Assembly: GCF_050574275.1 (NCBI RefSeq)
Contig: NZ_CP192260.1
Coordinates: 2,976,001-3,040,000, forward strand
Source of the DNA: Virgibacillus_F flavescens
GTDB taxonomy: Bacteria; Bacillota; Bacilli; Bacillales; Amphibacillaceae
Length of the DNA stretch: 64,000 nucleotides
Direction of reading: 5' to 3'
A program made the translations under genes and the position numbers. The notes beneath the pieces were generated by a model. It did not search any database and was not told the DNA's origin. It saw nothing but the letters and a program-made list of their open reading frames with translations. The first letter of the stretch is position 1. The number at the start of each line of letters is the position of its first letter. This document shows, piece by piece, positions 24,126 to 31,123 of this stretch.

Positions 24126-24413
24126 TTAGAGGTTGCGAAGTTTTTTCTCGTGCTGTACATATTTACTGGACAAAAAATCGACTGTTTCTTGTGTTTCCCT
24201 AAGTCCTACCTGCATCCCATCAAACTTTTTCTCTAGACGATCAAATCGATTTTCCATCCTTTTTTCAAGTCCATCAATCTTTTTGTCAGTTGTCTCAAAA
24301 TGGTGATCAAGCTTCTTATCTGTTTCTTTGAAATGGTGTTCTAGCTTTTTATCGATTTCACCTGAATGAAGTTTCAACGCGTTCAATATTTCTTGTATTC
24401 CGCTTTGTTCCAT
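24126..24413 (-). CDS. coiled-coil protein with 11-residue repeats
   Basis: A 95-residue, almost entirely helical protein. Three consecutive 11-residue units (EIDKKLEHHFK, ETDKKLDHHFE, TTDKKIDGLEK) are followed by RMENRFDRLEKKFDGM and a short tail. The hendecad spacing gives a right-handed coiled coil with paired His residues on the repeat face. The family is common in Firmicutes and in phages (Bdr-like); function unknown. GGAGGTGAAAAATA precedes the ATG. Confidence 0.65.
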   Translation of the reverse strand: MEQSGIQEILNALKLHSGEIDKKLEHHFKETDKKLDHHFETTDKKIDGLEKRMENRFDRLEKKFDGMQVGLRETQETVDFLSSKYVQHEKKLRNL

Positions 24414-24508
24414 TATTTTTCACCTCCTATTATTCCTATTATATCTGCTAGTAAAAAGAATGGAAAGAAGTATAATTTTGATTCTAACATTTTCAAGCGT
24501 AACTATAG

Positions 24509-25045
24509 CTATTTATTTCTCTTCCTATGCTGACGGATAAGTCTGATTTGGCCGCGGTGATTCAGTTCATCTTCAAATACATGGAACCAGCGAAAATAAT
24601 GATTGGCGACATGATTTGGACCGAATGGTGACACTTCCTCCAGCCAGCTGTCTTCTTTGTCTTTGAAAAGTTCCGCCGTGCGTTCCCGACTGCTATTCAG
24701 CATCTTTATATAGAATTCCAGTTCATTCCCTACTATTTTCTCGTGTGCCTTCTCACCAAGCTCCAATCCCACCTCAAGCTTTTGTAATTCTTCTTCGGCC
24801 GGCTCTCGATCCTCAAAAGTAAGGATCTGATAAATTTCTTCCACACATGCCATATGATACAACAGGCATCCAATTGAATTTCCTTGACCATCTATCCGGT
24901 AATCAAGCTCCTTTGCAGTTAAACCGTTCACAGCCTCAAGCGTTGTGCGTCGTGTATAATCCATCATGGATAACAGTCTTCCTATCGATGGTGTATAGCC
25001 ATCTTTTTCTTCAACAATAAATCGTTTATTTTCTATCGACTGCAT
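24509..25045 (-). CDS. DinB-family (DUF664-like) protein
   Basis: The 178-residue protein has the four-helix-bundle DinB pattern. LLSMMDYTRRTTLEAVNGLTAKELDYR is the first helix pair. LLYHMACVEEIYQ gives one metal His. HVFEDELNHRGQIRLIRQH gives the other metal-site residues and is typical of the DUF664 branch. Function not known; thiol transfer is inferred from family. GGAGGATA precedes the ATG. Inverted repeat copies follow it at 25062. Confidence 0.8.
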   Translation of the reverse strand: MQSIENKRFIVEEKDGYTPSIGRLLSMMDYTRRTTLEAVNGLTAKELDYRIDGQGNSIGCLLYHMACVEEIYQILTFEDREPAEEELQKLEVGLELGEKAHEKIVGNELEFYIKMLNSSRERTAELFKDKEDSWLEEVSPFGPNHVANHYFRWFHVFEDELNHRGQIRLIRQHRKRNK

Positions 25046-25061
25046 AAATATCCTCCATTCT

Positions 25062-25105
25062 GGGACAACGGTGGGACAACGGGACGGTTCTGCTGTCCCG
25101 CTGTC
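25062..25105. repeat. GGGAC...GTCCC palindromic repeat, expanded copy
   Basis: Three GGGAC units (GGGACAACGGTGGGACAACG, then GGGACGGTTCT) are followed by GTCCCGCTGTCC. Reverse orientation. It ends 1 base before the stop codon (25107) of the minus-strand membrane gene, so it lies in its 3' end. Confidence 0.8.
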
Positions 25106-25106
25106 C

Positions 25107-25514
25107 TTATTTCTTCATTACTCGTAAAATACCATAAATGATTATCATGATGATTCCTGTTAGTAAAGCAATAATTAATCCTAACGCTCCTTGAATGCCT
25201 ACCCACCCGGTGAAATAAACGAGAAAAAATAATTCAAAATAAAATCCCATTAAAATAATCGCAATAGGCACATTAAACGGAAATAATTTTTTCCAGTAAA
25301 TGATTAACAGTACCGAAAAGAGTAACAAAAACAAACCTAAATTTCTACTTGCATCGTTCCAGCCAAACTCTATACGAGACTGGGATCGAGTCATCTCTGC
25401 TTGACTAGCATTAGACAAATCTAAGTACGACACAATAGCCGTCAGTACACCTAATACCAGATAAATGCTGAAAAGGGACCAATTCACTTTTTTGATGCGC
25501 TTTTTATTAATCAA
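25107..25514 (-). CDS. four-helix membrane protein, unknown
   Basis: The protein is about 135 residues with four membrane helices (WSLFSIYLVLGVLTAIVSYL; LGLFLLLFSVLLIIYW; VPIAIILMGFYFELFFLVYF; LGLIIALLTGIIMIIIYGIL). An extracytoplasmic loop of about 25 residues follows the first. The start is the TTG at 25514, after GAGGGGGAT; the frame continues upstream to 25556 but with a poor ribosome binding site. I recognise no family. It is 67 bases upstream of nothing on its strand but lies in a row of small membrane genes ending in palindromic repeats. Confidence 0.55.
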   Translation of the reverse strand: MINKKRIKKVNWSLFSIYLVLGVLTAIVSYLDLSNASQAEMTRSQSRIEFGWNDASRNLGLFLLLFSVLLIIYWKKLFPFNVPIAIILMGFYFELFFLVYFTGWVGIQGALGLIIALLTGIIMIIIYGILRVMKK

Positions 25515-25580
25515 AAAATCCCCCTCACCCTTTTTGTCATCTTTATAATGATGCATTGCAATAATGGATTGAGTTAGTAA

Positions 25581-25769
25581 TTAAAGATCACTTCTTCGTT
25601 TATCTTTGTGGTGGTAATAATAAAAGCTTAATTCAAAAATTAGAAAAGCGATGACCAGACTTGCTAATAGAGGGGAAGATGAATCAATAAGAAAAGTTAC
25701 AAGTAAGGATAAAACAAATGCTACTAGCCCAATCAGAAAAGGATATTTCACTATTTTTTTCTTTTCCAT
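25581..25769 (-). CDS. small two-helix membrane protein
   Basis: The protein has 62 residues with two hydrophobic helices (YPFLIGLVAFVLSLLVTFLI and LLASLVIAFLIFELSFYYYH) and a basic tail (HHKDKRRSDL). The ATG at 25769 follows GAGGGTGATTACA. Unknown function. Confidence 0.55.
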   Translation of the reverse strand: MEKKKIVKYPFLIGLVAFVLSLLVTFLIDSSSPLLASLVIAFLIFELSFYYYHHKDKRRSDL

Positions 25770-25807
25770 TGTAATCACCCTCTTCAACTATTACTCTCCG
25801 GAACGTG

Positions 25808-26260
25808 CTAGTGCGGGACATCAGAACCGTCCCTCTGTCCCACCTCAGGGGGATTCTTGGTCACATACGTTCCTGCGAAAAAGTCATGAATTGCGCGTTT
25901 GTCATCTCTTATTCCTACCATAAAAGCACTTACGATCAGACCAATTCCTAAAGTGAGCATGTAGGCTATTCCAGCTACGATATCTCTTACTATCATTGTG
26001 CCAATCCCTACTTTTTTCCCATCCATTCTAACAATGCGATTGCCAACCATTCTTCTTCCTAAGGTGTAACCGTACCAAAAGACAGGTAATAACAATGCAT
26101 ATAGTAGTCCTATTATATCGATTGGACGATAAGTATCACTATTATAAAATTCTCCATAAAACAACTGCGAGAGAACCCCAGTAACAACAAGTATTAAGAT
26201 ATAATCTAAAATTCTTGCCAAAAATCTATTCTGAAAACCTGCTGGATTAATTACACCCAT
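25808..26260 (-). CDS. RDD-family membrane protein whose C-terminus is encoded by a palindromic repeat
   Basis: The 150-residue protein has the RDD signature: NRFLARILDYILILVV, then GLLYALLLPVFWYGYTLGRRMVGNRIVRMDGK, then DDKRAIHDFFAGTYV. It has three or four membrane helices. RDD proteins have been linked to transport of osmolytes or ions, but most are uncharacterised. The last ten codons (GQRDGSDVPH) and stop are read from the GGGAC repeat at 25815-25841. The repeat has therefore been inserted into, or has replaced, the original 3' end. Confidence 0.85.
   Translation of the reverse strand: MGVINPAGFQNRFLARILDYILILVVTGVLSQLFYGEFYNSDTYRPIDIIGLLYALLLPVFWYGYTLGRRMVGNRIVRMDGKKVGIGTMIVRDIVAGIAYMLTLGIGLIVSAFMVGIRDDKRAIHDFFAGTYVTKNPPEVGQRDGSDVPH
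25815..25841. repeat. GGGAC...GTCCC palindromic repeat inside the RDD gene end
   Basis: GGGACATCAGAACCGTCCCTCTGTCCC (27 bases, key parts GGGACA, AACCGTCCC, TGTCCC), forward orientation. It overlaps the last codons of the RDD-family gene. Confidence 0.85.
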
Positions 26261-26296
26261 AAAAACCTCTCCTCATGTAAAAAATGTAGTTTTGTT

Positions 26297-26323
26297 GGGA
26301 CAATAGAACCGTCCCGCTGTCCC
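26297..26323. repeat. GGGAC...GTCCC palindromic repeat
   Basis: Forward copy (GGGACAATAGAACCGTCCC then GCTGTCCC). Its last base is the last base of the stop codon of the gene at 26323-26565 on the minus strand. Confidence 0.85.
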
Positions 26324-26565
26324 TACCTATTTGTATGTATTGCCTGTTGTGCTTTATGTTTATCTTCCTTTTTTACATAAATATCATATTGAGTATTGTC
26401 TTTGCTCCCAATTATTCCTTGAGAACTCGAGTCACGATCCATCTCCGTTCGATAGGATACGCCACCAGCTTTTAATTTGCCTGCTATACTAAAATACGTA
26501 TCATGTCCAAAAGCCGTATACACTAGATGCTTATATTTTGAAAACAACATTCTGAACAAACTCAT
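26323..26565 (-). CDS. small DUF2007-like (putative signal-transducing) protein
   Basis: The 80-residue soluble protein reads VYTAFGHDTYFSIAGKLKAGGVSYRTEMD and later YDIYVKKEDKHKAQQAIH. That is the V-x-x-A..G-x-Y-x-x-x-x-x-x-D-I-x-V-x-x-x-D pattern of DUF2007-type small proteins, thought to bind effectors or protein partners. The ATG at 26565 has AAAGGAG eight bases before it. It lies downstream of RibD-like gene and upstream of the RDD gene, each junction being occupied by a palindromic repeat. Confidence 0.6.
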   Translation of the reverse strand: MSLFRMLFSKYKHLVYTAFGHDTYFSIAGKLKAGGVSYRTEMDRDSSSQGIIGSKDNTQYDIYVKKEDKHKAQQAIHTNR

Positions 26566-26586
26566 AAAACCAACTCCTTTCATGGT

Positions 26587-26613
26587 GGGACATAGGGACG
26601 GTTCTTCTGTCCC
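26587..26613. repeat. GGGAC...GTCCC palindromic repeat
   Basis: Reverse copy (GGGACATAGGGACGGTTCT then TCTGTCCC). Its end supplies the final base of the stop codon of the gene at 26613-27284 and so marks that gene's 3' end. Confidence 0.85.
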
Positions 26614-27284
26614 TATTTAACCTTGTAATGAACCCAAACGGACCCTTTACCAACAGGCTTCGTATGTAGTAATTCTAATTCTGCTACATCATCCAATGAC
26701 TGTAATTCCTCACAATCAAACACGCCAGGAGTTTTTCGCCCTCCTACTGCTAGAGGTGCGATAACCAAACTTATTTCATCTATCAAACCCTGCCTGAGGA
26801 AAGCACCGTTTATTCCTCCGCCGCCACTGAGACCTAGTTTTTTAAATCCCAGATCGTATAACTTTCGAAGGGCAAGTTCTAAATCAATATTTCTGCCTTT
26901 TCCTGCTTTTATGTAGGTAATTCCCTTCGCTACCAGCTGTTGAATATACTCATTAGATACATTTTCTTTTGTAACTACGAGTAAGCCTTCTGTCTGTTGC
27001 CAGTTTATCCTCCCTCGGCCGTCAAACACTATGTATGCTTTGGATTTCTGCGGCTCATATAAGCCTTGTTTTAGTTCAATCCAATGTTCACCAAAAACCA
27101 TTAACGTTTCGCTACCGGAAATTAATCCATCACAATCTAATTCATCATAAAGCCGATTCGCAATATCATGCGCTTCTCCATCAATTCCGGCCGCGGTCCA
27201 TTCCGCTACATTTCGGTCTGGTGCTGTAGTAATTTTACCGTCTACTGAGGAAAATATATTCATAACTACTTTTGGTTTGACCAT
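26613..27284 (-). CDS. RibD C-terminal/dihydrofolate reductase-like family protein
   Basis: The 223-residue protein has the RibD_C (DHFR-fold) pattern: VVMNIFSSVDGKITTA, DELDCDGLISGSETLMV, KKLGLSGGGGINGAFLRQGLIDEISLVIAPLAVGG and KGSVWVHYKV. The GGG-N-G-x-x-L-x-x-G-L-x-D motif is complete. These enzymes reduce pyrimidine or pteridine-like substrates with NADPH; the substrate is not predictable. GAAGGGGTAATTT precedes the ATG. A degenerate palindromic repeat lies upstream at 27303. Confidence 0.88.
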   Translation of the reverse strand: MVKPKVVMNIFSSVDGKITTAPDRNVAEWTAAGIDGEAHDIANRLYDELDCDGLISGSETLMVFGEHWIELKQGLYEPQKSKAYIVFDGRGRINWQQTEGLLVVTKENVSNEYIQQLVAKGITYIKAGKGRNIDLELALRKLYDLGFKKLGLSGGGGINGAFLRQGLIDEISLVIAPLAVGGRKTPGVFDCEELQSLDDVAELELLHTKPVGKGSVWVHYKVK

Positions 27285-27302
27285 AAATTACCCCTTCCTT
27301 GC

Positions 27303-27330
27303 TGGAACATGAGAACGTTTTTCTGTTCCA
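27303..27330. repeat. degenerate GGGAC-type palindromic repeat
   Basis: TGGAACATGAGAACGTTTTT...CTGTTCCA keeps the layout of the family but with GGAAC/GTTCC arms. It lies 19 bases upstream of the RibD-like gene. Confidence 0.55.
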
Positions 27331-27442
27331 ATATCGCAACTTAATTAATTGTTCACTCTTATTCTAGCAGAAAATGAATATAAATTATTACAATATACCC
27401 AAATTATTTACTATTTTCTGATTTCATTTCCTAACAAAATAA

Positions 27443-27472
27443 AACTGCTCCGTTCAAAGTTGAACAGAGCAG
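27443..27472. terminator. hairpin, possible terminator
   Basis: ACTGCTC-C-GTTCA and TGAAC-A-GAGCAGT pair with a single mismatch around AAGT. On the minus strand the hairpin is followed by TTTTATTTTG, so it could end transcripts from the DinB gene at 27537. It lies between 27285 and 27536, which otherwise holds only palindromic repeats. Confidence 0.6.
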
Positions 27473-27504
27473 TAAATTTAGTGGTTGTAAATAGCATCAA
27501 TCCT

Positions 27505-27531
27505 GGGACAGAAGAACCGTCCCGCTGTCCC
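27505..27531. repeat. GGGAC...GTCCC palindromic repeat
   Basis: Canonical forward copy: GGGACAGAAGAACCGTCCC followed by GCTGTCCC. It lies 5 bases beyond the stop of the DinB gene at 27537. Confidence 0.88.
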
Positions 27532-27536
27532 ACCTG

Positions 27537-28034
27537 TTAAAAATTATTTTTATAGTCAGTTGGTGTTAGGAGGTCGGTATCGGTTGGTACGTAACCTAAT
27601 TGTCGAGCCATTGTAACGATTTGTCCTTTGTGATGAAATTCGTGGGTAGTTGTATGCGTATAGAGCCATAGGACGGAAAGTTCCTCGTCATCTTCCTGCC
27701 AGGATACCGGTCCGGTCAAAGTATGATCATAATTTCCTTCGAACGCATTCAGAAATCTGTAGACCAAATCATCGACACTTTTAAAAATAGTTCTCATTTC
27801 ACTAACATTGCTTACCTCATTTGTGCTTACTCTTTCAATATTCTCGTTCAAATCGAAATTAGCTAACCAGGATTGATAGCACCCAGCTACATGAACATGT
27901 AAATCCCGAATCGATCCCCAGCCGAAGCCTTCCACTTCCTTAATGTAATCATCAGGATCTATCGTCTCACAAAACTGAAAAAGAAGTTCTCTTGTATATT
28001 TGATCAGATCGTATTGTTTTATTAATTCATTCAT
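27537..28034 (-). CDS. DinB-family protein
   Basis: The 165-residue protein shows DinB helices with an early WGSIRDLHVHVAGCYQSW (first metal His) and a late THEFHHKGQIVTMARQLGY (metal-site HHKGQI motif). The YVPTDTDL tail is typical of this subfamily. The family includes metal-dependent thiol transferases; this member is uncharacterised. A palindromic repeat lies immediately 3'. Confidence 0.85.
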   Translation of the reverse strand: MNELIKQYDLIKYTRELLFQFCETIDPDDYIKEVEGFGWGSIRDLHVHVAGCYQSWLANFDLNENIERVSTNEVSNVSEMRTIFKSVDDLVYRFLNAFEGNYDHTLTGPVSWQEDDEELSVLWLYTHTTTHEFHHKGQIVTMARQLGYVPTDTDLLTPTDYKNNF

Positions 28035-28112
28035 TTTACACGCTCCCTTTTATTAATAGATTGCCTTGTTCATTCATTGTACCATGTGTAGTTAAAATGC
28101 CCCCACAGGCGT

Positions 28113-28139
28113 GGGACAGAAGAACCGTCCCCTTGTCCC
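28113..28139. repeat. GGGAC...GTCCC palindromic repeat
   Basis: Canonical forward copy: GGGACAGAAGAACCGTCCCC followed by TTGTCCC. It directly abuts the stop codon (28140) of the minus-strand membrane gene. Confidence 0.88.
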
Positions 28140-28673
28140 TTAGGGTTTTTTTGGCCAGATGAAAAGGCTTATTGCAATTACGAAATCTATTCCTAATACT
28201 AGCGTCCAGAGCCTTAATATATTTGTTAATGCCTCCGTTCGGGAGGGGTCATGAATAAGGAGAATCAGAATGACTAGGAAGCCAGCTCCCATCAGATAGG
28301 CAAGTACATGCTTCCCCCAGCTTTTAAAATAATGTTTAGCATAATCCATTCCGAAACGTTTTACTGGTGGCGAACCTTCTCGTGTTATGTAGTATTGAAA
28401 ACGTACGTCTGCCCATTCAATCATACTTTTACCAAAAGCAATGGATACTCCAATATACACAGCGGCGATGGCATGTGCCTGTGTAGCAGTAGCTCCTCGA
28501 AATAAGTCAATACTAGTTGTAACTAATAAGATCAAATCAATCAGTGGTGTTAAAGCTAAAAAAAACAATCCGAGTTTTTTACGCTTAAATACATACCGTG
28601 TCAGCAGACCTATTGCAATAAACACCCAAAAACCAATTTCACTCGCAACGATCAACCAGCCAATCAAATTCAA
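28140..28673 (-). CDS. integral membrane protein, YmcC-like
   Basis: The protein is about 177 residues with four to five membrane helices (LIGWLIVASEIGFWVFIAIG; LFFLALTPLIDLILLV; HAIAAVYIGVSIAFG; HVLAYLMGAGFLVILILLIH; TLVLGIDFVIAISLFIW). A cytoplasmic loop contains RFQYYITREGSPPVKRFG. The pattern reminds me of Bacillus YmcC, but I cannot verify this. Start is probably the TTG at 28673 (AAAGGAG eight bases upstream). It is divergent from the MerR gene; the two share the 137-base gap. Confidence 0.6.
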   Translation of the reverse strand: MNLIGWLIVASEIGFWVFIAIGLLTRYVFKRKKLGLFFLALTPLIDLILLVTTSIDLFRGATATQAHAIAAVYIGVSIAFGKSMIEWADVRFQYYITREGSPPVKRFGMDYAKHYFKSWGKHVLAYLMGAGFLVILILLIHDPSRTEALTNILRLWTLVLGIDFVIAISLFIWPKKP

Positions 28674-28761
28674 ATGCCCCATCTCCTTTGATTTATAAAA
28701 AACAACATGTTTACCATTTCATCTTCGTAGTAAGTAAACGTATGGTAGACTTATTATAAAG

Positions 28762-28778
28762 GGTTACGTAACGTTACC
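28762..28778. promoter_or_regulatory. palindromic site upstream of the MerR gene
   Basis: GGTTACGTAACGTTACC contains two overlapping palindromes (GTTACGTAAC and GTAACGTTAC). It lies 33 bases before the MerR start and could be its operator; no spacing test was possible. Confidence 0.4.
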
Positions 28779-28810
28779 TGCAAACTTTTTTTCACAGGAG
28801 TGAGTAAAAA

Positions 28811-29557
28811 TTGAAATATTACAGTTCGGGCGAAGTTTCCCAAAAGCTCAACATCTCTGTGCGAACACTACGTTACTACGATGAAATTCATTTAGTCCCA
28901 CCGGCAACGAAAGAGGAATCAGGCAGAAGACTTTATACTAGCCAGGAATTATTTTTACTTGAAAAAATAATTCTATTAAAGTCACTTGCGATGTCATTGG
29001 AAGATATCAAAAAAGTCCTCAAACAAATCACGATGAAGGAGATTCTGACATTACATAAAGAAAAGCTCGAGAATAAAATTCAGCAACTTCAGGGATCTCT
29101 TAAACATACACATACATTAACTAACATCTTAAAGCTAGAAGGAAAATTAAATTGGAACCATCTCCTTCCCTTAATTAGCGAAAATGCGGAAATGGACGGG
29201 AAAGACAAGTGGGAGAAACACTTCAGTAATGCGGAACAGGAAACATTACAAGATGATATTCCTAAAATGGAAGACCCGTCTACAAGGAAATGGATTAATA
29301 TCATTAAACGAATCGAATATTGTTTGCAGCGAGATATTAAACCGCATTCGCCAGAAGGACAAACACTTGCAGAAGATTGTTTATTGCTCTCAGATGAGCT
29401 ATTTAAAGGTGATCAAGCGTTAGCTGAGAAGTTCTGGAAGGTTAGACGATCAGAAGAAACGTCTAAGGAGATGGGTTTTTATCCAATTTCATCAGAACTA
29501 CTTGATTTCATGGAAGAAGCCATTATTTACTATGAAGATAACCCTAATAAAGAATAA
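28811..29557 (+). CDS. MerR-family transcriptional regulator
   Basis: The 248-residue protein starts at a TTG at 28811 (GGAG eleven bases before it). The N-terminal winged helix is YYSSGEVSQKLNISVRTLRYYDEIHLV, followed by LYTSQELFLLEKIILLKSLAMSLEDIKK and the long dimerisation helix ending near residue 105. The C-terminal 140 residues form a TipAS-like or antibiotic-recognition-type helical domain rich in Glu and Lys. Ligand unknown. It is convergent with the MFS gene, and drug sensing for that pump is a possible but unproven link. Confidence 0.88.
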   Translation: MKYYSSGEVSQKLNISVRTLRYYDEIHLVPPATKEESGRRLYTSQELFLLEKIILLKSLAMSLEDIKKVLKQITMKEILTLHKEKLENKIQQLQGSLKHTHTLTNILKLEGKLNWNHLLPLISENAEMDGKDKWEKHFSNAEQETLQDDIPKMEDPSTRKWINIIKRIEYCLQRDIKPHSPEGQTLAEDCLLLSDELFKGDQALAEKFWKVRRSEETSKEMGFYPISSELLDFMEEAIIYYEDNPNKE

Positions 29558-29572
29558 TGATAATTAATTCGT

Positions 29573-30811
29573 TTAGGTTAATCCGTACTTCTCAGGTTTA
29601 ATTACACTAGATTGCGGCAAAGTTCTTAGGTCTGTTAGTAAAAACCATACGATTGCAATTAGCAAAAAGATGAAACCCGCTAACATCAGAACGGCAGATG
29701 GTGTAAGTAAAAACGTAATCGTCCCACCAATCAAGGAACCTAGTGGCATCGCGATGGCTGAAACACTTTCCAGTACTGTAAAAGTTCGTGCTAATAAATG
29801 GGCAGGGATTACCTGCTGAAGTGTGCTGAGCAGCAGCACGCTAGTGACCCCTATCGGAAACCAGGCAAGTCCGAAAAGTATAACACTGAACAGATTAGAC
29901 GGAATTACGATGGAAACGATCCATAGTATAGATGTAAGCAGGTAGGAAAACATGTATAGTTTACCTAGCGGATAGCGATTGAAAACACTGCCTGATAATG
30001 ATCCAAGTAGCGTCCCAGCTGCTACGGATGCCATAAAAAATCCATACATATAAGCACCACCACGATCTCCCGCATAAACGGGGAGCACAGCAATATTTAT
30101 ACCAATGGAAAAGTTTATTAGAACAAGAACTATAAGATACTTAGAAAGAATCGACTGTCTGACGTATAATATTCCCTCTTTAAGCTGATTTTTATAGATG
30201 GTGATAGATTGGCCAGTACCCGCCTTTTCACCATTTAATATGGTTGATTCCCTATTGGGTAATTTTAAGAGGTAGAAAAATAAGGCAGCGATAATAAAAG
30301 TGAGTGAATCGATTAAAAAAATCAATGTAGCACTAAAAACCGTTACAAGCACACCAGCCAATGCATTAAATACGAGATCAATTCCTTGATAAGCAAAAAC
30401 CATGTAGGAATTCCCTTTTGGAAGCTGATCTTTTTCCAGGATCTGTGGAATCGCAACAGTTTGAGCTGGATATGCAAATTCTTCAATTAATGCTAGAACA
30501 GGCATGATAATAAGTAAAATGGTAATGGATAGCAGATTTAAATAAGCAAGAATAGGTATCAATAGGACGAGAAAGAATTGAAGTAACTGTGTAGTCGTCA
30601 TTATTTTACGTAGTGACCATTGATCAATGAGTGGTCCAATCATGAATTGCATTGCTTTTGGTAATAGAGTCAAGGCGCCTGCCAGTCCGGTATAAAAAGC
30701 GGAACCACCAACCTGATATACTAACCACATGGCGGTTACCAAATAGATACTGTCACCTGCGTTCGTAATTAACCTCCCTATAAACAGGTTTCTAAAGTTA
30801 GAATTCCTCAA
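29573..30811 (-). CDS. MFS transporter (drug-efflux type, 12 TM)
   Basis: The 412-residue protein has about 12 hydrophobic helices in two halves. The first starts RNSNFRNLFIGRLITNAGDSIY, a pattern shared with macrolide and bacillibactin-type exporters (MFS_3 family). The cytoplasmic loop between halves includes NREST..GEKAGTG. No signature for a specific substrate can be named. It lies 15 bases from the convergent MerR gene. It is the only member of its transcription unit. Confidence 0.85.
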   Translation of the reverse strand: MRNSNFRNLFIGRLITNAGDSIYLVTAMWLVYQVGGSAFYTGLAGALTLLPKAMQFMIGPLIDQWSLRKIMTTTQLLQFFLVLLIPILAYLNLLSITILLIIMPVLALIEEFAYPAQTVAIPQILEKDQLPKGNSYMVFAYQGIDLVFNALAGVLVTVFSATLIFLIDSLTFIIAALFFYLLKLPNRESTILNGEKAGTGQSITIYKNQLKEGILYVRQSILSKYLIVLVLINFSIGINIAVLPVYAGDRGGAYMYGFFMASVAAGTLLGSLSGSVFNRYPLGKLYMFSYLLTSILWIVSIVIPSNLFSVILFGLAWFPIGVTSVLLLSTLQQVIPAHLLARTFTVLESVSAIAMPLGSLIGGTITFLLTPSAVLMLAGFIFLLIAIVWFLLTDLRTLPQSSVIKPEKYGLT

Positions 30812-30883
30812 AATAAAATTGATAAAATCATCCCTTCAAATTGTTGTTTAAAGAATATTTATCACTCTCTAATTATACCATTA

Positions 30884-30904
30884 AACCCATATATAATGGG
30901 GGTT
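30884..30904. terminator. hairpin in the 312-base gap upstream of the M1 peptidase
   Basis: AAACCCAT and ATGGGGGTTT pair around ATATA. The gap 30812-31123 contains no gene that I can support. It holds this hairpin and a leader for the peptidase gene. The hairpin has TTTTG on the plus strand; its role is uncertain. Confidence 0.4.
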
Positions 30905-31123
30905 TTGCCTGGATTCATCTGTGGAATAAACAGGTATCTTTGGAAGTGTTTTTAATCTATTTGTGCGCTGAGATTGTAAAAGACGGCATGCTATATTTAC
31001 TGCTAATATGTTATTAAAATGAAAATTTATAATTTTATGGTATTATGTAGTTACATAATTTTACAGCAACCAAGAGGCATAAGGAATCTCTACACCAATC
31101 CAGTTGAAAAAGGAGTAATTTCT

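Noticed and set aside
23235..28139. A CRISPR-like array of repeats
   Set aside because: The GGGAC palindromes are unevenly spaced by hundreds of bases, occur in both orientations, and are separated by coding genes rather than spacers. No cas gene is present.
30812..31123. A small gene in the 312-base gap before the M1 peptidase
   Set aside because: No frame with a ribosome binding site and protein-like composition was found; only a hairpin and the upstream extension of the peptidase frame are present.
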